Part shown: piece after piece, positions 27,001 to 43,100 of the stretch
Numbering within the stretch: the first letter of the stretch is position 1
Layout: each line of letters starts with the position of its first letter
NCBI RefSeq assembly: GCF_026212465.1
Contig: NC_080051.1
Location: 2,505,001 to 2,569,000 of the forward strand
DNA length: 64,000 bases
Source of the DNA: Amaranthus tricolor
Lineage: Eukaryota; Streptophyta; Magnoliopsida; Caryophyllales; Amaranthaceae
Direction: 5' to 3'
The notes under the pieces: model-generated
The model's database searches: none
The model's input: only the letters and a program-made list of their open reading frames with translations
Told to the model about the DNA's origin: nothing
Position numbers and translations under genes: made by a program

Positions 27001-27979
27001 GAATGAACAAGGATCAATGGTCAATGACGAATGAACGATGAAGAATGAACAAGGATCAATGATCAATGAAGAATGAACAAGGATCAATGATCAATGAAGA
27101 ATGAACGATGAAGAATGAACAAGGATCAATGATCAATGAAGAATGAACAAGGATCAATGATCAAAGAAGAATGAACGATCAAGAATGAACAAGGATCAAT
27201 GATCAATGAAGAATGAACAAGGATCAATGGTCAATGACGAATGAACGATGAAGAATGAACAAGGATCAATGATCAATGAAGAATGAACGATGAAGAATGA
27301 ACAAGGATCAATGATCAATGAAGAATGAACGATGAAGAATGAACAAGGATCAATGATCAATGACGAATGAACGATGAAGAATGAACAAGGATCAATGATC
27401 AATGAAGAATGAACGATGAAGAATGAACAAGGATTAATGGTCAATGACGAATGAACGATGAAGAATGAACAAGCATCAATGATCAATGAAGAATGAACGA
27501 TGAAGAATGAACAAGGATCAATGATCATTGAAGAATGAACGATGAAGAATGAACAAGGATTAATGGTCAATGACGAATGAACGATGAAGAATGAACAAGG
27601 ATCAATGATCAATGAAGAATGAACAATGAAGAATGAATAAGGATCAATGATTAATGAAAAATGAACGATGAAGAATGAACAACGATTAATGGTCAATGAC
27701 GAATGAACGATGAAGAATGAACAAGGATCAATGATCAATGACGAATGAACGATGAATAATGAAAAAGGATCAATGATCAATGAAGAATAAGCGATGAAGA
27801 ATGAACAAGGATTAATGGTCAATGACGAATGAACGATGAAGAATGAACAAGGATCAATGGTCAATGACGACTGAACGATGAAGAATGAACAAGGATTAAT
27901 GGTCAATAACGAATGAACGATGAAGAATGAACAAGGAACAATGATCAATGAAGAATGAACGATGAAGAATCAACAAGGA
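21064..27979 (+). repeat. 3,458-bp tandem duplication (alpha-beta-beta-gamma-delta)
   Basis: Alpha starts at 21064 and 24522, beta at 22086 and 25544, its second part at 22282 and 25740, the repeated beta at 23066 and 26524, and gamma at 23738 and 27196. All five offsets are 3,458 bp (14 x 247). The first gamma (23738-24343) is fused to the end of delta by loss of 574 bp (14 x 41), judged against the intact gamma-delta spacing at 19706-21064. Alpha encodes no product; it is a block of about 24 units. Confidence 0.88.
22282..23849 (+). repeat. 784-bp tandem duplication of the beta module
   Basis: The beta block starting at 22282 repeats at 23066 with a 784-bp (14 x 56) offset, including the AAGATCAAT, GATAAAG, GAAGATA and GAACGACG variant units in the same order. 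The duplication was itself copied to 25740 and 26524, so it arose before the 3,458-bp event. Confidence 0.87.
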
Positions 27980-30900
27980 TCAATGATCAATGAAAAATGA
28001 ACGATGAAGAATGAACAAGGATCAATGATCAATGAAGAATGAACAAGGATCAATGGTCAATGACGAATGAACGATGAAGAATGAACAAGGATCAATGATC
28101 AATGACGAATGAACGACGAAGAATGAACAAGGATCAATGATCAATGACGAATGAACGATGAAGAATGAACAATGATCAATGATCAATGAAGAATGAACGA
28201 TGAAGAATGAACAATGATCAATGATCAATGAAGAATGAACGATGAAGAATGAACAAGGATCAATGCTCAATGACGAATGAACGATGAAGAATGAACAAGG
28301 ATCAATGATCAATGAAGAATGAACAAGGATCAATGATAATTGAAAAATGAACGATGAAGAATGAACAAGGATCAATGGTCAATGACGAATGAACGATGAA
28401 GAATGAACAAGGATCAATGATCAATGAAGAATGAACAAGGATCAATGATCAATGAAGAATGAACGATGAAGAATGAACAAGGATCAATGATCAATGAATA
28501 ATGAACAAGGATCAATGATCAAAGAAGAATGAACGATCAAGAATGAACAAGGATCAATGATCAATGAAGAATGAACAAGGATCAATGGTCAATGACGAAT
28601 GAACGATGAAGAATGAACAAGGATCAATGATCAATGAAGAATGAACGATGAAGAATGAACAAGGATAAATAATCAATGAAGAATGAACGATGAAGAATGA
28701 ACAAGCATCAATGATCAATGAAGAATGAACGATGAAGAATGAACAAGGATCAATGATCAATGAAAAATGAACGATGAAGAATGAACAAGGATTAATGGTC
28801 AATGACGAATGAACGATGAAGAATAAACAAGGATCAATGATCAATGACGAATGAACGATGAAGAATGAACAAGGATCAATGATCAATGAAGAATGAACGA
28901 TGAAGAATGAACAAGGATTAATGGTCAATGACGAATGAACGATGAAGAATGAACAAGCATCAATGATCAATGAAGAATGAACGATGAAGAATGAACAAGG
29001 ATCAATGATCAATGAAAAATGAACGATGAAGAATGAACAAGGATCAATGATCAATGAAGAATGAACAAGGATCAATGGTCAATGACGAATGAACGATGAA
29101 GAATGAACAAGGATCAATGATCAATGACGAATGAACGACGAAGAATGAACAAGGATCAATGATCAATGACGAATGAACGATGAAGAATGAACAATGATCA
29201 ATGATCAATGAAGAATGAACGATGAAGAATGAACAATGATCAATGATCAATGAAGAATGAACAAGGATCAATGCTCAATGACGAATGAACGATGAAGAAT
29301 GAACAACGATCAATGATCAATGAAGAATGAACAAGGATCAATGATAATTGAAAAATGAACGATGAAGAATGAACAAGGATCAATGGTCAATGACGAATGA
29401 ACGATGAAGAATGAACAAGGATCAATGATCAATGAAGAATGAACAAGGATCAATGATCAATGAAGAATGAACGATGAAGAATGAACAAGGATCAATGATC
29501 AATGAATAATGAACAAGGATCAATGATCAAAGAAGAATGAACGATCAAGAATGAACAAGGATCAATGATCAATGAAGAATGAACAAGGATCAATGGTCAA
29601 TGACGAATGAACGATGAAGAATGAACAAGGATCAATGATCAATGAAGAATGAACGATGAAGAATGAACAAGGATAAATAATCAATGAAGAATGAACGATG
29701 AAGAATGAACAAGCATCAATGATCAATGAAGAATGAACGATGAAGAATGAACAAGGATCAATGATCAATGAAAAATGAACGATGAAGAATGAACAAGGAT
29801 TAATGGTCAATGACGAATGAACGATGAAGAATAAACAAGGATCAATGATCAATGACGAATGAACGATGAAGAATGAACAAGGATCAATGATCAATGAAGA
29901 ATGAACGATGAAGAATGAACAAGGATTAATGGTCAATGACGAATGAACGATGAAGAATGAACAAGCATCAATGATCAATGAAGAATGAACGATGAAGAAT
30001 GAACAAGGATCAATGATCAATGAAAAATGAACGATGAAGAATGAACAAGGATTAATGGTCAATGACGAATGAACGATGAAGAATGAACAAGGATCAATGA
30101 TCAATGAAGAATGAGCGATGAAAAATGAACAAGGATCAATGATTAATGAAAAATGAACGATGAAGAATGAACAAGGATTAATGGTCAATGACGAATGAAC
30201 GATGAAGAATGAACAAGGATCAATGATCAATGACGAATGAACGATGAAGAATGAACAAGGATCAATGATCAATGAAGAATGAACGATGAAGAATGAACAA
30301 GGATTAATGGTCAATGACGAATGAACGATGAAGAATGAACAAGGATCAATGGTCAATGACGAATGAACGATGAAGAATGAACAAGGATCAATGATCAAAG
30401 AAGAATGAACGATGAAGAATGAACAAGGATTAATGGTCAATGACGAATGAACGATGAAGAATGAACAAGGATCAAAGATCAATGAAGAATGAACTATTAA
30501 GAATGAACAAGGATCAATGATCAATGAAGAATGAACAAGGATCAATGATCAATGAAGAATGAACGATGAAGAATGAACAAGGATCAATGATCAATGAAGA
30601 ATGAACAAGGATCAATGATCAAAGAAGAATGAACGATCAAGAATGAACAAGGATCAATGATCAATGAAGAATGAACAAGGATCAATGGTCAATGACGAAT
30701 GAACGATGAAGAATGAACAAGGATCAATGATCAATGAAGAATGAACGATGAAGAATGAACAAGGATCAATGATCAATGAAGAATGAACGATGAAGAATGA
30801 ACAAGGATCAATGATCAATGACGAATGAACGATGAAGAATGAACAAGGATCAATGATCAATGAAGAATGAACGATGAAGAATGAACAAGGATTAATGGTC

Positions 30901-33900
30901 AATGACGAATGAACGATGAAGAATGAACAAGCATCAATGATCAATGAAGAATGAACGATGAAGAATGAACAAGGATCAATGATCATTGAAGAATGAACGA
31001 TGAAGAATGAACAAGGATTAATGGTCAATGACGAATGAACGATGAAGAATGAACAAGGATCAATGATCAATGAAGAATGAACGATGAAGAATGAATAAGG
31101 ATCAATGATTAATGAAAAATGAACGATGAAGAATGAACAACGATTAATGGTCAATGACGAATGAACGATGAAGAATGAACAAGGATCAATGATCAATGAC
31201 GAATGAACGATGAATAATGAAAAAGGATCAATGATCAATGAAGAATAAGCGATGAAGAATGAACAAGGATTAATGGTCAATGACGAATGAACGATGAAGA
31301 ATGAACAAGGATCAATGGTCAATGACGACTGAACGATGAAGAATGAACAAGGATTAATGGTCAATAACGAATGAACGATGAAGAATGAACAAGGAACAAT
31401 GATCAATGAAGAATGAACGATTAAGAATCAACAAGGATCAATGATCAATGAAAAATGAACGATGAAGAATGAACAAGGATCAATGATCAATGAAGAATGA
31501 ACAAGGATCAATGGTCAATGACGAATGAACGATGAAGAATGAACAAGGATCAATGATCAATGACGAATGAACGACGAAGAATGAACAAGGATCAATGATC
31601 AATGACGAATGAACGATGAAGAATGAACAATGATCAATGATCAATGAAGAATGAACGATGAAGAATGAACAATGATCAATGATCAATGAAGAATGAACGA
31701 TGAAGAATGAACAAGGATCAATGCTCAATGACGAATGAACGATGAAGAATGAACAAGGATCAATGATCAATGAAGAATGAACAAGGATCAATGATAATTG
31801 AAAAATGAACGATGAAGAATGAACAAGGATCAATGGTCAATGACGAATGAACGATGAAGAATGAACAAGGATCAATGATCAACGAAGAATGAACAAGGAT
31901 CAATGATCAATGAAGAATGAACGATGAAGAATGAACAAGGATCAATGATCAATGAATAATGAACAAGGATCAATGATCAAAGAAGAATGAACGATCAAGA
32001 ATGAACAAGGATCAATGATCAATGAAGAATGAACAAGGATCAATGGTCAATGACGAATGAACGATGAAGAATGAACAAGGATCAATGATCAATGAAGAAT
32101 GAACGATGAAGAATGAACAAGGATAAATAATCAATGAAGAATGAACGATGAAGAATGAACAAGCATCAATGATCAATGAAGAATGAACGATGAAGAATGA
32201 ACAAGGATCAATGATCAATGAAAAATGAACGATGAAGAATGAACAAGGATTAATGGTCAATGACGAATGAACGATGAAGAATAAACAAGGATCAATGATC
32301 AATGACGAATGAACGATGAAGAATGAACAAGGATCAATGATCAATGAAGAATGAACGATGAAGAATGAACAAGGATTAATGGTCAATGACGAATGAACGA
32401 TGAAGAATGAACAAGCATCAATGATCAATGAAGAATGAACGATGAAGAATGAACAAGGATCAATGATCAATGAAAAATGAACGATGAAGAATGAACAAGG
32501 ATCAATGATCAATGAAGAATGAACAAGGATCAATGGTCAATGACGAATGAACGATGAAGAATGAACAAGGATCAATGATCAATGACGAATGAACGACGAA
32601 GAATGAACAAGGATCAATGATCAATGACGAATGAACGATGAAGAATGAACAATGATCAATGATCAATGAAGAATGAACGATGAAGAATGAACAATGATCA
32701 ATGATCAATGAAGAATGAACGATGAAGAATGAACAAGGATCAATGCTCAATGACGAATGAACGATGAAGAATGAACAAGGATCAATGATCAATGAAGAAT
32801 GAACAAGGATCAATGATAATTGAAAAATGAACGATGAAGAATGAACAAGGATCAATGGTCAATGACGAATGAACGATGAAGAATGAACAAGGATCAATGA
32901 TCAATGAAGAATGAACAAGGATCAATGATCAATGAAGAATGAACGATGAAGAATGAACAAGGATCAATGATCAATGAATAATGAACAAGGATCAATGATC
33001 AAAGAAGAATGAACGATCAAGAATGAACAAGGATCAATGATCAATGAAGAATGAACAAGGATCAATGGTCAATGACGAATGAACGATGAAAAATGAACAA
33101 GGATCAATGATCAATGAAGAATGAACGATGAAGAATGAACAAGGATAAATAATCAATGAAGAATGAACGATGAAGAATGAACAAGCATCAATGATCAATG
33201 AAGAATGAACGATGAAGAATGAACAAGGATCAATGATCAATGAAAAATGAACGATGAAGAATGAACAAGGATTAATGGTCAATGACGAATGAACGATGAA
33301 GAATAAACAAGGATCAATGATCAATGACGAATGAACGATGAAGAATGAACAAGGATCAATGATCAATGAAGAATGAACGATGAATAATGAACAAGGATTA
33401 ATGGTCAATGACGAATGAACGATGAAGAATGAACAAGCATCAATGATCAATGAAGAATGAACGATGAAGAATGAACAAGGATCAATGATCAATGAAAAAT
33501 GAACGATGAAGAATGAACAAGGATTAATGGTCAATGACGAATGAACGATGAAGAATGAACAAGGATCAATGATCAATGAAGAATGAGCGATGAAAAATGA
33601 ACAAGGATCAATGATTAATGAAAAATGAACGATGAAGAATGAACAAGGATTAATGGTCAATGACGAATGAACGATGAAGAATGAACAAGGATCAATGATC
33701 AATGACGAATGAACGATGAAGAATGAACAAGGATCAATGATCAATGAAGAATGAACGATGAAGAATGAACAAGGATTAATGGTCAATGACGAATGAACGA
33801 TGAAGAATGAACAAGGATCAATGGTCAATGACGAATGAACGATGAAGAATGAACAAGGATCAATGATCAAAGAAGAATGAACGATGAAGAATGAACAAGG

Positions 33901-36900
33901 ATTAATGGTCAATGACGAATGAACGATGAAGAATGAACAAGGATCAAAGATCAATGAAGAATGAACTATTAAGAATGAACAAGGATCAATGATCAATGAA
34001 GAATGAACAAGGATCAATGATCAATGAAGAATGAACGATGAAGAATGAACAAGGATCAATGATCAATGAAGAATGAACAAGGATCAATGGTCAATGACGA
34101 ATGAACGATGAAGAATGAACAAGGATCAATGATCAATGAAGAATGAACGATGAAGAATGAATAAGGATCAATGATTAATGAAAAATGAACGATGAAGAAT
34201 GAACAACGATTAATGGTCAATGACGAATGAACGATGAAGAATGAACAAGGATCAATGATCAATGACGAATGAACGATGAATAATGAAAAAGGATCAATGA
34301 TCAATGAAGAATAAGCGATGAAGAATGAACAAGGATTAATGGTCAATGACGAATGAACGATGAAGAATGAACAAGGATCAATGGTCAATGACGACTGAAC
34401 GATGAAGAATGAACAAGGATTAATGGTCAATAACGAATGAACGATGAAGAATGAACAAGGAACAATGATCAATGAAGAATGAACGATTAAGAATCAACAA
34501 GGATCAATGATCAATGAAAAATGAACGATGAAGAATGAACAAGGATCAATGATCAATGAAGAATGAACAAGGATCAATGGTCAATGACGAATGAACGATG
34601 AAGAATGAACAAGGATCAATGATCAATGACGAATGAACGACGAAGAATGAACAAGGATCAATGATCAATGACGAATGAACGATGAAGAATGAACAATGAT
34701 CAATGATCAATGAAGAATGAACGATGAAGAATGAACAATGATCAATGATCAATGAAGAATGAACGATGAAGAATGAACAAGGATCAATGCTCAATGACGA
34801 ATGAACGATGAAGAATGAACAAGGATCAATGATCAATGAAGAATGAACAAGGATCAATGATAATTGAAAAATGAACGATGAAGAATGAACAAGGATCAAT
34901 GGTCAATGACGAATGAACGATGAAGAATGAACAAGGATCAATGATCAACGAAGAATGAACAAGGATCAATGATCAATGAAGAATGAACGATGAAGAATGA
35001 ACAAGGATCAATGATCAATGAATAATGAACAAGGATCAATGATCAAAGAAGAATGAACGATCAAGAATGAACAAGGATCAATGATCAATGAAGAATGAAC
35101 AAGGATCAATGGTCAATGACGAATGAACGATGAAGAATGAACAAGGATCAATGATCAATGAAGAATGATTGATGAAGAATGAACAAGGATAAATAATCAA
35201 TGAAGAATGAACGATGAAGAATGAACAAGCATCAATGATCAATGAAGAATGAACGATGAAGAATGAACAAGGATCAATGATCAATGAAAAATGAACGATG
35301 AAGAATGAACAAGGATTAATGGTCAATGACGAATGAACGATGAAGAATAAACAAGGATCAATGATCAATGACGAATGAACGATGAAGAATGAACAAGGAT
35401 CAATGATCAATGAAGAATGAACGATGAAGAATGAACAAGGATTAATGGTCAATGACGAATGAACGATGAAGAATGAACAAGCATCAATGATCAATGAAGA
35501 ATGAACGATGAAGAATGAACAAGGATCAATGATCAATGAAAAATGAACGATGAAGAATGAACAAGGATCAATGATCAATGAAGAATGAACAAGGATCAAT
35601 GGTCAATGACGAATGAACGATGAAGAATGAACAAGGATCAATGATCAATGACGAATGAACGACGAAGAATGAACAAGGATCAATGATCAATGACGAATGA
35701 ACGATGAAGAATGAACAATGATCAATGATCAATGAAGAATGAACGATGAAGAATGAACAATGATCAATGATCAATGAAGAATGAACGATGAAGAATGAAC
35801 AAGGATCAATGCTCAATGACGAATGAACGATGAAGAATGAACAAGGATCAATGATCAATGAAGAATGAACAAGGATCAATGATAATTGAAAAATGAACGA
35901 TGAAGAATGAACAAGGATCAATGGTCAATGACGAATGAACGATGAAGAATGAACAAGGATCAATGATCAATGAAGAATGAACAAGGATCAATGATCAATG
36001 AAGAATGAACGATGAAGAATGAACAAGGATCAATGATCAATGAATAATGAACAAGGATCAATGATCAAAGAAGAATGAACGATCAAGAATGAACAAGGAT
36101 CAATGATCAATGAAGAATGAACAAGGATCAATGGTCAATGACGAATGAACGATGAAAAATGAACAAGGATCAATGATCAATGAAGAATGAACGATGAAGA
36201 ATGAACAAGGATAAATAATCAATGAAGAATGAACGATGAAGAATGAACAAGCATCAATGATCAATGAAGAATGAACGATGAAGAATGAACAAGGATCAAT
36301 GATCAATGAAAAATGAACGATGAAGAATGAACAAGGATTAATGGTCAATGACGAATGAACGATGAAGAATAAACAAGGATCAATGATCAATGACGAATGA
36401 ACGATGAAGAATGAACAAGGATCAATGATCAATGAAGAATGAACGATGAATAATGAACAAGGATTAATGGTCAATGACGAATGAACGATGAAGAATGAAC
36501 AAGCATCAATGATCAATGAAGAATGAACGATGAAGAATGAACAAGGATCAATGATCAATGAAAAATGAACGATGAAGAATGAACAAGGATTAATGGTCAA
36601 TGACGAATGAACGATGAAGAATGAACAAGGATCAATGATCAATGAAGAATGAGCGATGAAAAATGAACAAGGATCAATGATTAATGAAAAATGAACGATG
36701 AAGAATGAACAAGGATTAATGGTCAATGACGAATGAACGATGAAGAATGAACAAGGATCAATGATCAATGACGAATGAACGATGAAGAATGAACAAGGAT
36801 CAATGATCAATGAAGAATGAACGATGAAGAATGAACAAGGATTAATGGTCAATGACGAATGAACGATGAAGAATGAACAAGGATCAATGGTCAATGACGA

Positions 36901-37121
36901 ATGAACGATGAAGAATGAACAAGGATCAATGATCAAAGAAGAATGAACGATGAAGAATGAACAAGGATTAATGGTCAATGACGAATGAACGATGAAGAAT
37001 GAACAAGGATCAAAGATCAATGAAGAATGAACTATTAAGAATGAACAAGGATCAATGATCAATGAAGAATGAACAAGGATCAATGATCAATGAAGAATGA
37101 ACGATGAAGAATGAACAAGGA
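27196..37121 (+). repeat. Triplicated higher-order repeat gamma-delta-alpha-delta-alpha (about 3.4 kb)
   Basis: Three consecutive copies start at 27196, 30654 and 34056. Gamma begins at 27196/30654/34056, delta at 28022/31480/34546, a short alpha at 28554/32012/35078, a second delta at 29044/32502/35568, and a full alpha at 29562/33034/36100. Copy lengths are 3,458, 3,402 and 3,066 bp. Copy 1 has a 42-to-28-bp contraction at 29244-29271, which changes the offset from 3,458 to 3,472. Copy 3 has a gamma shortened by 336 bp (eight units). Confidence 0.9.
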
Positions 37122-40100
37122 TCAATGATCAATGAAGAATGAACAAGGATCAATGGTCAATGACGAATGAACGATGAAGAATGAACAAGGATCAATGATC
37201 AATGAAGAATGAACGATGAAGAATGAACAAGGATCAATGGTCAATGACGAATGAACGATGAAGAATGAACAAGGATCAATGATCAATGAAGAATGAACGA
37301 TGAAGAATGAACAAGGATCAATGATCAATGAAGAATGAACAAGGATCAATGATCAATAAAGAATGAACGATGAAGAATGAACAAGGATCAATGATCAATG
37401 ACGAATGAACGATGAAGAATGAACAAAGATCAATGATCAATGAAGAATGAACAATGAAGAATGAACAAGGATCAATGATCAATGAAGAATGAACGATAAA
37501 GAATGAACAAGCATCAATGATCAATGAAGATAGAACGATGAAGAATGAACAAGGATCAATGATCAATGACGAATGAACGATGAAGAAAGAACAAGGATCA
37601 ATGATCAATGAAGAATGAACGATGAAGAATGAACAAGGATTAATGGTCAATGACGAATGAACGACGAAGAATGAACAAGGATCAATGATCAATGACGAAT
37701 GAACGATGAAGAATGAACAAGGATCAATGATCAATGAAGAATGAACGATGAAGAATGAACAATGATCAATGATCAATGAAGAATGAACGATGAAGAATGA
37801 ACAAGGATCAATGGTCAATGACGAATGAACGATGAAGAATGAACAAGGATCAATGATCAATGAAGAATGAACAAGGATCAATGATCAATGAAGAATGAAC
37901 GATGAAGAATGAACAAGGATCAATGATCAATGAAGAATGAACAAGGATCAATGATCAAAGAAGAATGAACGATCAAGAATGAACAAGGATCAATGATCAA
38001 TGAAGAATGAACAAGGATCAATGGTCAATGACGAATGAACGATGAAGAAAGAACAAGGATCAATGATCAATGAAGAATGAACGATGAAGAATGAACAAGG
38101 ATCAATGATCAATGAAGAATGAACGATGAAGAATGAACAAGGATCAATGATCAATGACGAATGAACGATGAAGAATGAACAAGGATCAATGATCAATGAA
38201 GAATGAACGATGAAGAATGAACAAGGATTAATGGTCAATGACGAATGAACGATGAAGAATGAACAAGCATCAATGATCAATGAAGAATGAACGATGAAGA
38301 ATGAACAAGGATCAATGATCATTGAAGAATGAACGATGAAGAATGAACAAGGATTAATGGTCAATGACGAATGAACGATGAAGAATGAACAAGGATCAAT
38401 GATCAATGAAGAATGAACGATGAAGAATGAATAAGGATCAATGATTAATGAAAAATGAACGATGAAGAATGAACAACGATTAATGGTCAATGACGAATGA
38501 ACGATGAAGAATGAACAAGGATCAATGATCAATGACGAATGAACGATGAATAATGAACAAGGATCAATGATCAATGAAGAATAAACGATGAAGAATGAAC
38601 AAGGATTAATGGTCAATGACGAATGAACGATGAAGAATGAACAAGGATCAATGGTCAATGACGACTGAACGATGAAGAATGAACAAGGATCAATGATCAA
38701 AGAAGAATGAACGATGAAGAATGAACAAGGATTAATGGTCAATGACGAATGAACGATGAAGAATGAACAAGGAACAATGATCAATGAAGAATGAACGATT
38801 AAGAATCAACAAGGATCAATGATCAATGAAAAATGAACGATGAAGAATGAACAAGGATCAATGATCAATGAAGAATGAACAAGGATCAATGGTCAATGAC
38901 GAATGAACGATGAAGAATGAACAAGGATCAATGATCAATGAAGAATGAACGATGAAGAATGAACAAGGATCAATGGTTAATGACGAATGAACGATGAAGA
39001 ATGAACAAGGATCAATGATCAATGAAGAATGAACGATGATGAATGAACAAGGATCAATGATCAATGAAGAATGAACGATGAAGAATGAACAAGGATCAAT
39101 GATCAATGAAGAATGAACGATGAAGAATGAAAAAGGATCAATGTTCAATGAAGAATGAACAAGGATCAATGATCAATGAAGAATGAACGATGAAGAATGA
39201 ACAAGGATCAATGATCAATGACGAATGAACGATGAAGAATGAACAAGGATCAATGGTCAATGACGAATGAACGATGAAGAATGAACAAGGATCAATGATC
39301 AATGAAGAATGAACGATGAAGAATGAACAAGGATCAATGATTAATGAAAAATGAACGATGAAGAATGAACAAGGATTAATGGTCAATGACGAATAAACGA
39401 TGAAGAATGAACAAGGATCAATGATTAATGAAGAATGAACGATGAAGAATGAACAAGGATCAATGGTCAATGACGAATGAACGATGAAGAATGAACAAGG
39501 ATCATTGATCAATGAAGAATGAACGATGAAGAATGAACAAGGATCAATGATTAATGAAAAATGAACGATGAAGAATGAACAAGGATTAATGGTCAATGAC
39601 GAATGAATGATGAAGAATGAACAAAGATCAATGATCAAAGAAGAATGAACGATGAAAAATGAACAAGGATCAATGATCAATGAAGAATGAACGATAAAGA
39701 ATGAACAAGGATTAATGGTCAATGACGAATGAACGATGAAGAATGAACAAGGATCAATGATCAATGAAGAATGAACGATGAAGAATGAACAAGGATCAAT
39801 GATCAATGAAGAATGAACAAGGTTCAATGATCAATGAAGAATGAACGATGAAGAATGAACAAGGATCAATGATCAATGAAGAATGAACGATGATGAATGA
39901 ACAAGGATCAATGGTCAATGACGAATGAACGATGAAGAATGAACAAGGATCAATGATCAAAGAAGAATGAACGATGAAGAATGAACAAGGATCAATGATT
40001 AATGAAAAATGAACGATGAAGAATGAACAAGGATTAATGGTCAATGACGAATGAAAGATGAAGAATGAACAAGGATCAATGATCAATGAAGAATGAACGA

Positions 40101-43100
40101 TGAAGAATGAACAAGGATCAATGGTCAATGACGAATGAATGATGAAGAATGAACAAAGATCAATGATCAAAGAAGAATGAACGATGAAAAATGAACAAGG
40201 ATCAATGATCAATGAAGAATGAACGATAAAGAATGAACAAGGATTAATGGTCAATGACGAATGAACGATGAAGAATGAACAAGGATCAATGATCAATGAA
40301 GAATGAACAAGGATCAATGATCAATGAAGAATGAACAAGGTTCAATGATCAATGAAGAATGAACGATGAAGAATGAACAAGGATCAATGATCAATGAAGA
40401 ATGAACGATGAAGAATGAACAAGGATCAATGGTCAATGACGAATGAACGATGAAGAATGAACAAGGATCAATGATCAAAGAAGAATGAACGATGAAGAAT
40501 GAACAAGGATCAATGATCAATGAAGAATGAACGATGAAGAATGAACAAGGATCAATGGTCAATGACGAATGAAAGATGAAGAATGAACAAGGATCATTGA
40601 ACAATGAAGAATGAACGATTAAGAATGAACAAGGATCAATGATCAATGAAGAATGAACGATGAAGAATGAACAAGCATCAATGATCAATGAAGATAGAAC
40701 GATGAAGAATGAACTAGGATCAATGATCAATGAAGAATGAGCGATGAAAAATGAACAAGGATCAATGATTAATGAAAAATGAACGATGAAGAATGAACAA
40801 GGATTAATGGTCAATGACGAATGAACGATGAAGAATGAACAAGGATCAATGATCAATGACGAATGAACGATGAAGAATGAACAAGGATCAATGATCAATG
40901 AAGAATGAACGATGAAGAATGAACAAGGATTAATGGTCAATGACGAATGAACGATGAAGAATGAACAAGGATCAATGGTCAATGACGAATGAACGATGAA
41001 GAATGAACAAGGATCAATGATCAAAGAAGAATGAACGATGAAGAATGAACAAGGATTAATGGTCAATGACGAATGAACGATGAAGAATGAACAAGGATCA
41101 ATGATCAATGAAGAATGAACTATTAAGAATGAACAAGGATCAATGATCAATGAAGAATGAACAAGGATCAATGATCAATGAAGAATGAACGATGAAGAAT
41201 GAACAAGGATCAATGATCAATGAAGAATGAACAAGGATCAATGGTCAATGACGAATGAACGATGAAGAATGAACAAGGATCAATGATCAATGAAGAATGA
41301 ACGATGAAGAATGAACAAGGATCAATGGTCAATGACGAATGAACGATGAAGAATGAACAAGGATCAATGATCAATGAAGAATGAACGATGAAGAATGAAC
41401 AAGGATCAATGATCAATGAAGAATGAACAAGGATCAATGATCAATAAAGAATGAACGATGAAGAATGAACAAGGATCAATGATCAATGACGAATGAACGA
41501 TGAAGAATGAACAAAGATCAATGATCAATGAAGAATGAACAATGAAGAATGAACAAGGATCAATGATCAATGAAGAATGAACGATAAAGAATGAACAAGC
41601 ATCAATGATCAATGAGGATAGAACGATGAAGAATGAACAAGGATCAATGATCAATGACGAATGAACGATGAAGAAAGAACAAGGATCAATGATCAATGAA
41701 GAATGAACGATGAAGAATGAACAAGGATTAATGGTCAATGACGAATGAACGACGAAGAATGAACAAGGATCAATGATCAATGACGAATGAACGATGAAGA
41801 ATGAACAAGGATCAATGATCAATGAAGAATGAACGATGAAGAATGAACAATGATCAATGATCAATGAAGAATGAACGATGAAGAATGAACAAGGATCAAT
41901 GGTCAATGACGAATGAACGATGAAGAATGAACAAGGATCAATGATCTATGAAGAATGAACAAGGATCAATGATCAATGAAGAATGAACGATGAAGAATGA
42001 ACAAGGATCAATGATCAATGAAGAATGAACAAGGATCAATGATCAATGAAGAATGAACAAGGATCAATGATCAATGAAGAATGAACGATGAAGAATGAAC
42101 AAGGATCAATGATCAATGAAGAATGAACAAGGATCAATGGTCAATGACGAATGAACGATGAAGAATGAACAAGGATCAATGATCATTGAAGAATGAACGA
42201 TGAAGAATGAACAAGGATTAATGGTCAATGACGAATGAACGATGAAGAATGAACAAGGATCAATGATCAATGAAGAATGAACGATGAAGAATGAATAAGG
42301 ATCAATGATTAATGAAAAATGAACGATGAAGAATGAACAACGATTAATGGTCAATGACGAATGAACGATGAAGAATGAACAAGGATCAATGATCAATGAC
42401 GAATGAACGATGAATAATGAAAAAGGATCAATGATCAATGAAGAATAAGCGATGAAGAATGAACAAGGATTAATGGTCAATGACGAATGAACGATGAAGA
42501 ATGAACAAGGATCAATGGTCAATGACGACTGAACGATGAAGAATGAACAAGGATTAATGGTCAATAACGAATGAACGATGAAGAATGAACAAGGAACAAT
42601 GATCAATGAAGAATGAACGATTAAGAATCAACAAGGATCAATGATCAATGAAAAATGAACGATGAAGAATGGACAAGGATCAATGATCAATGAAGAATGA
42701 ACAAGGATCAATGGTCAATGACGAATGAACGATGAAGAATGAACAAGGATCAATGATCAATGACGAATGAACGACGAAGAATGAACAAGGATCAATGATC
42801 AATGACGAATGAACGATGAAGAATGAACAATGATCAATGATCAATGAAGAATGAACGATGAAGAATGAACAATGATCAATGATCAATGAAGAATGAACGA
42901 TGAAGAATGAACAAGGATCAATGCTCAATGACGAATGAACGATGAAGAATGAACAAGGATCAATGATCAATGAAGAATGAACAAGGATCAATGATAATTG
43001 AAAAATGAACGATGAAGAATGAACAAGGATCAATGGTCAATGACGAATGAACGATGAAGAATGAACAAGGATCAATGATCAATGAAGAATGAACAAGGAT

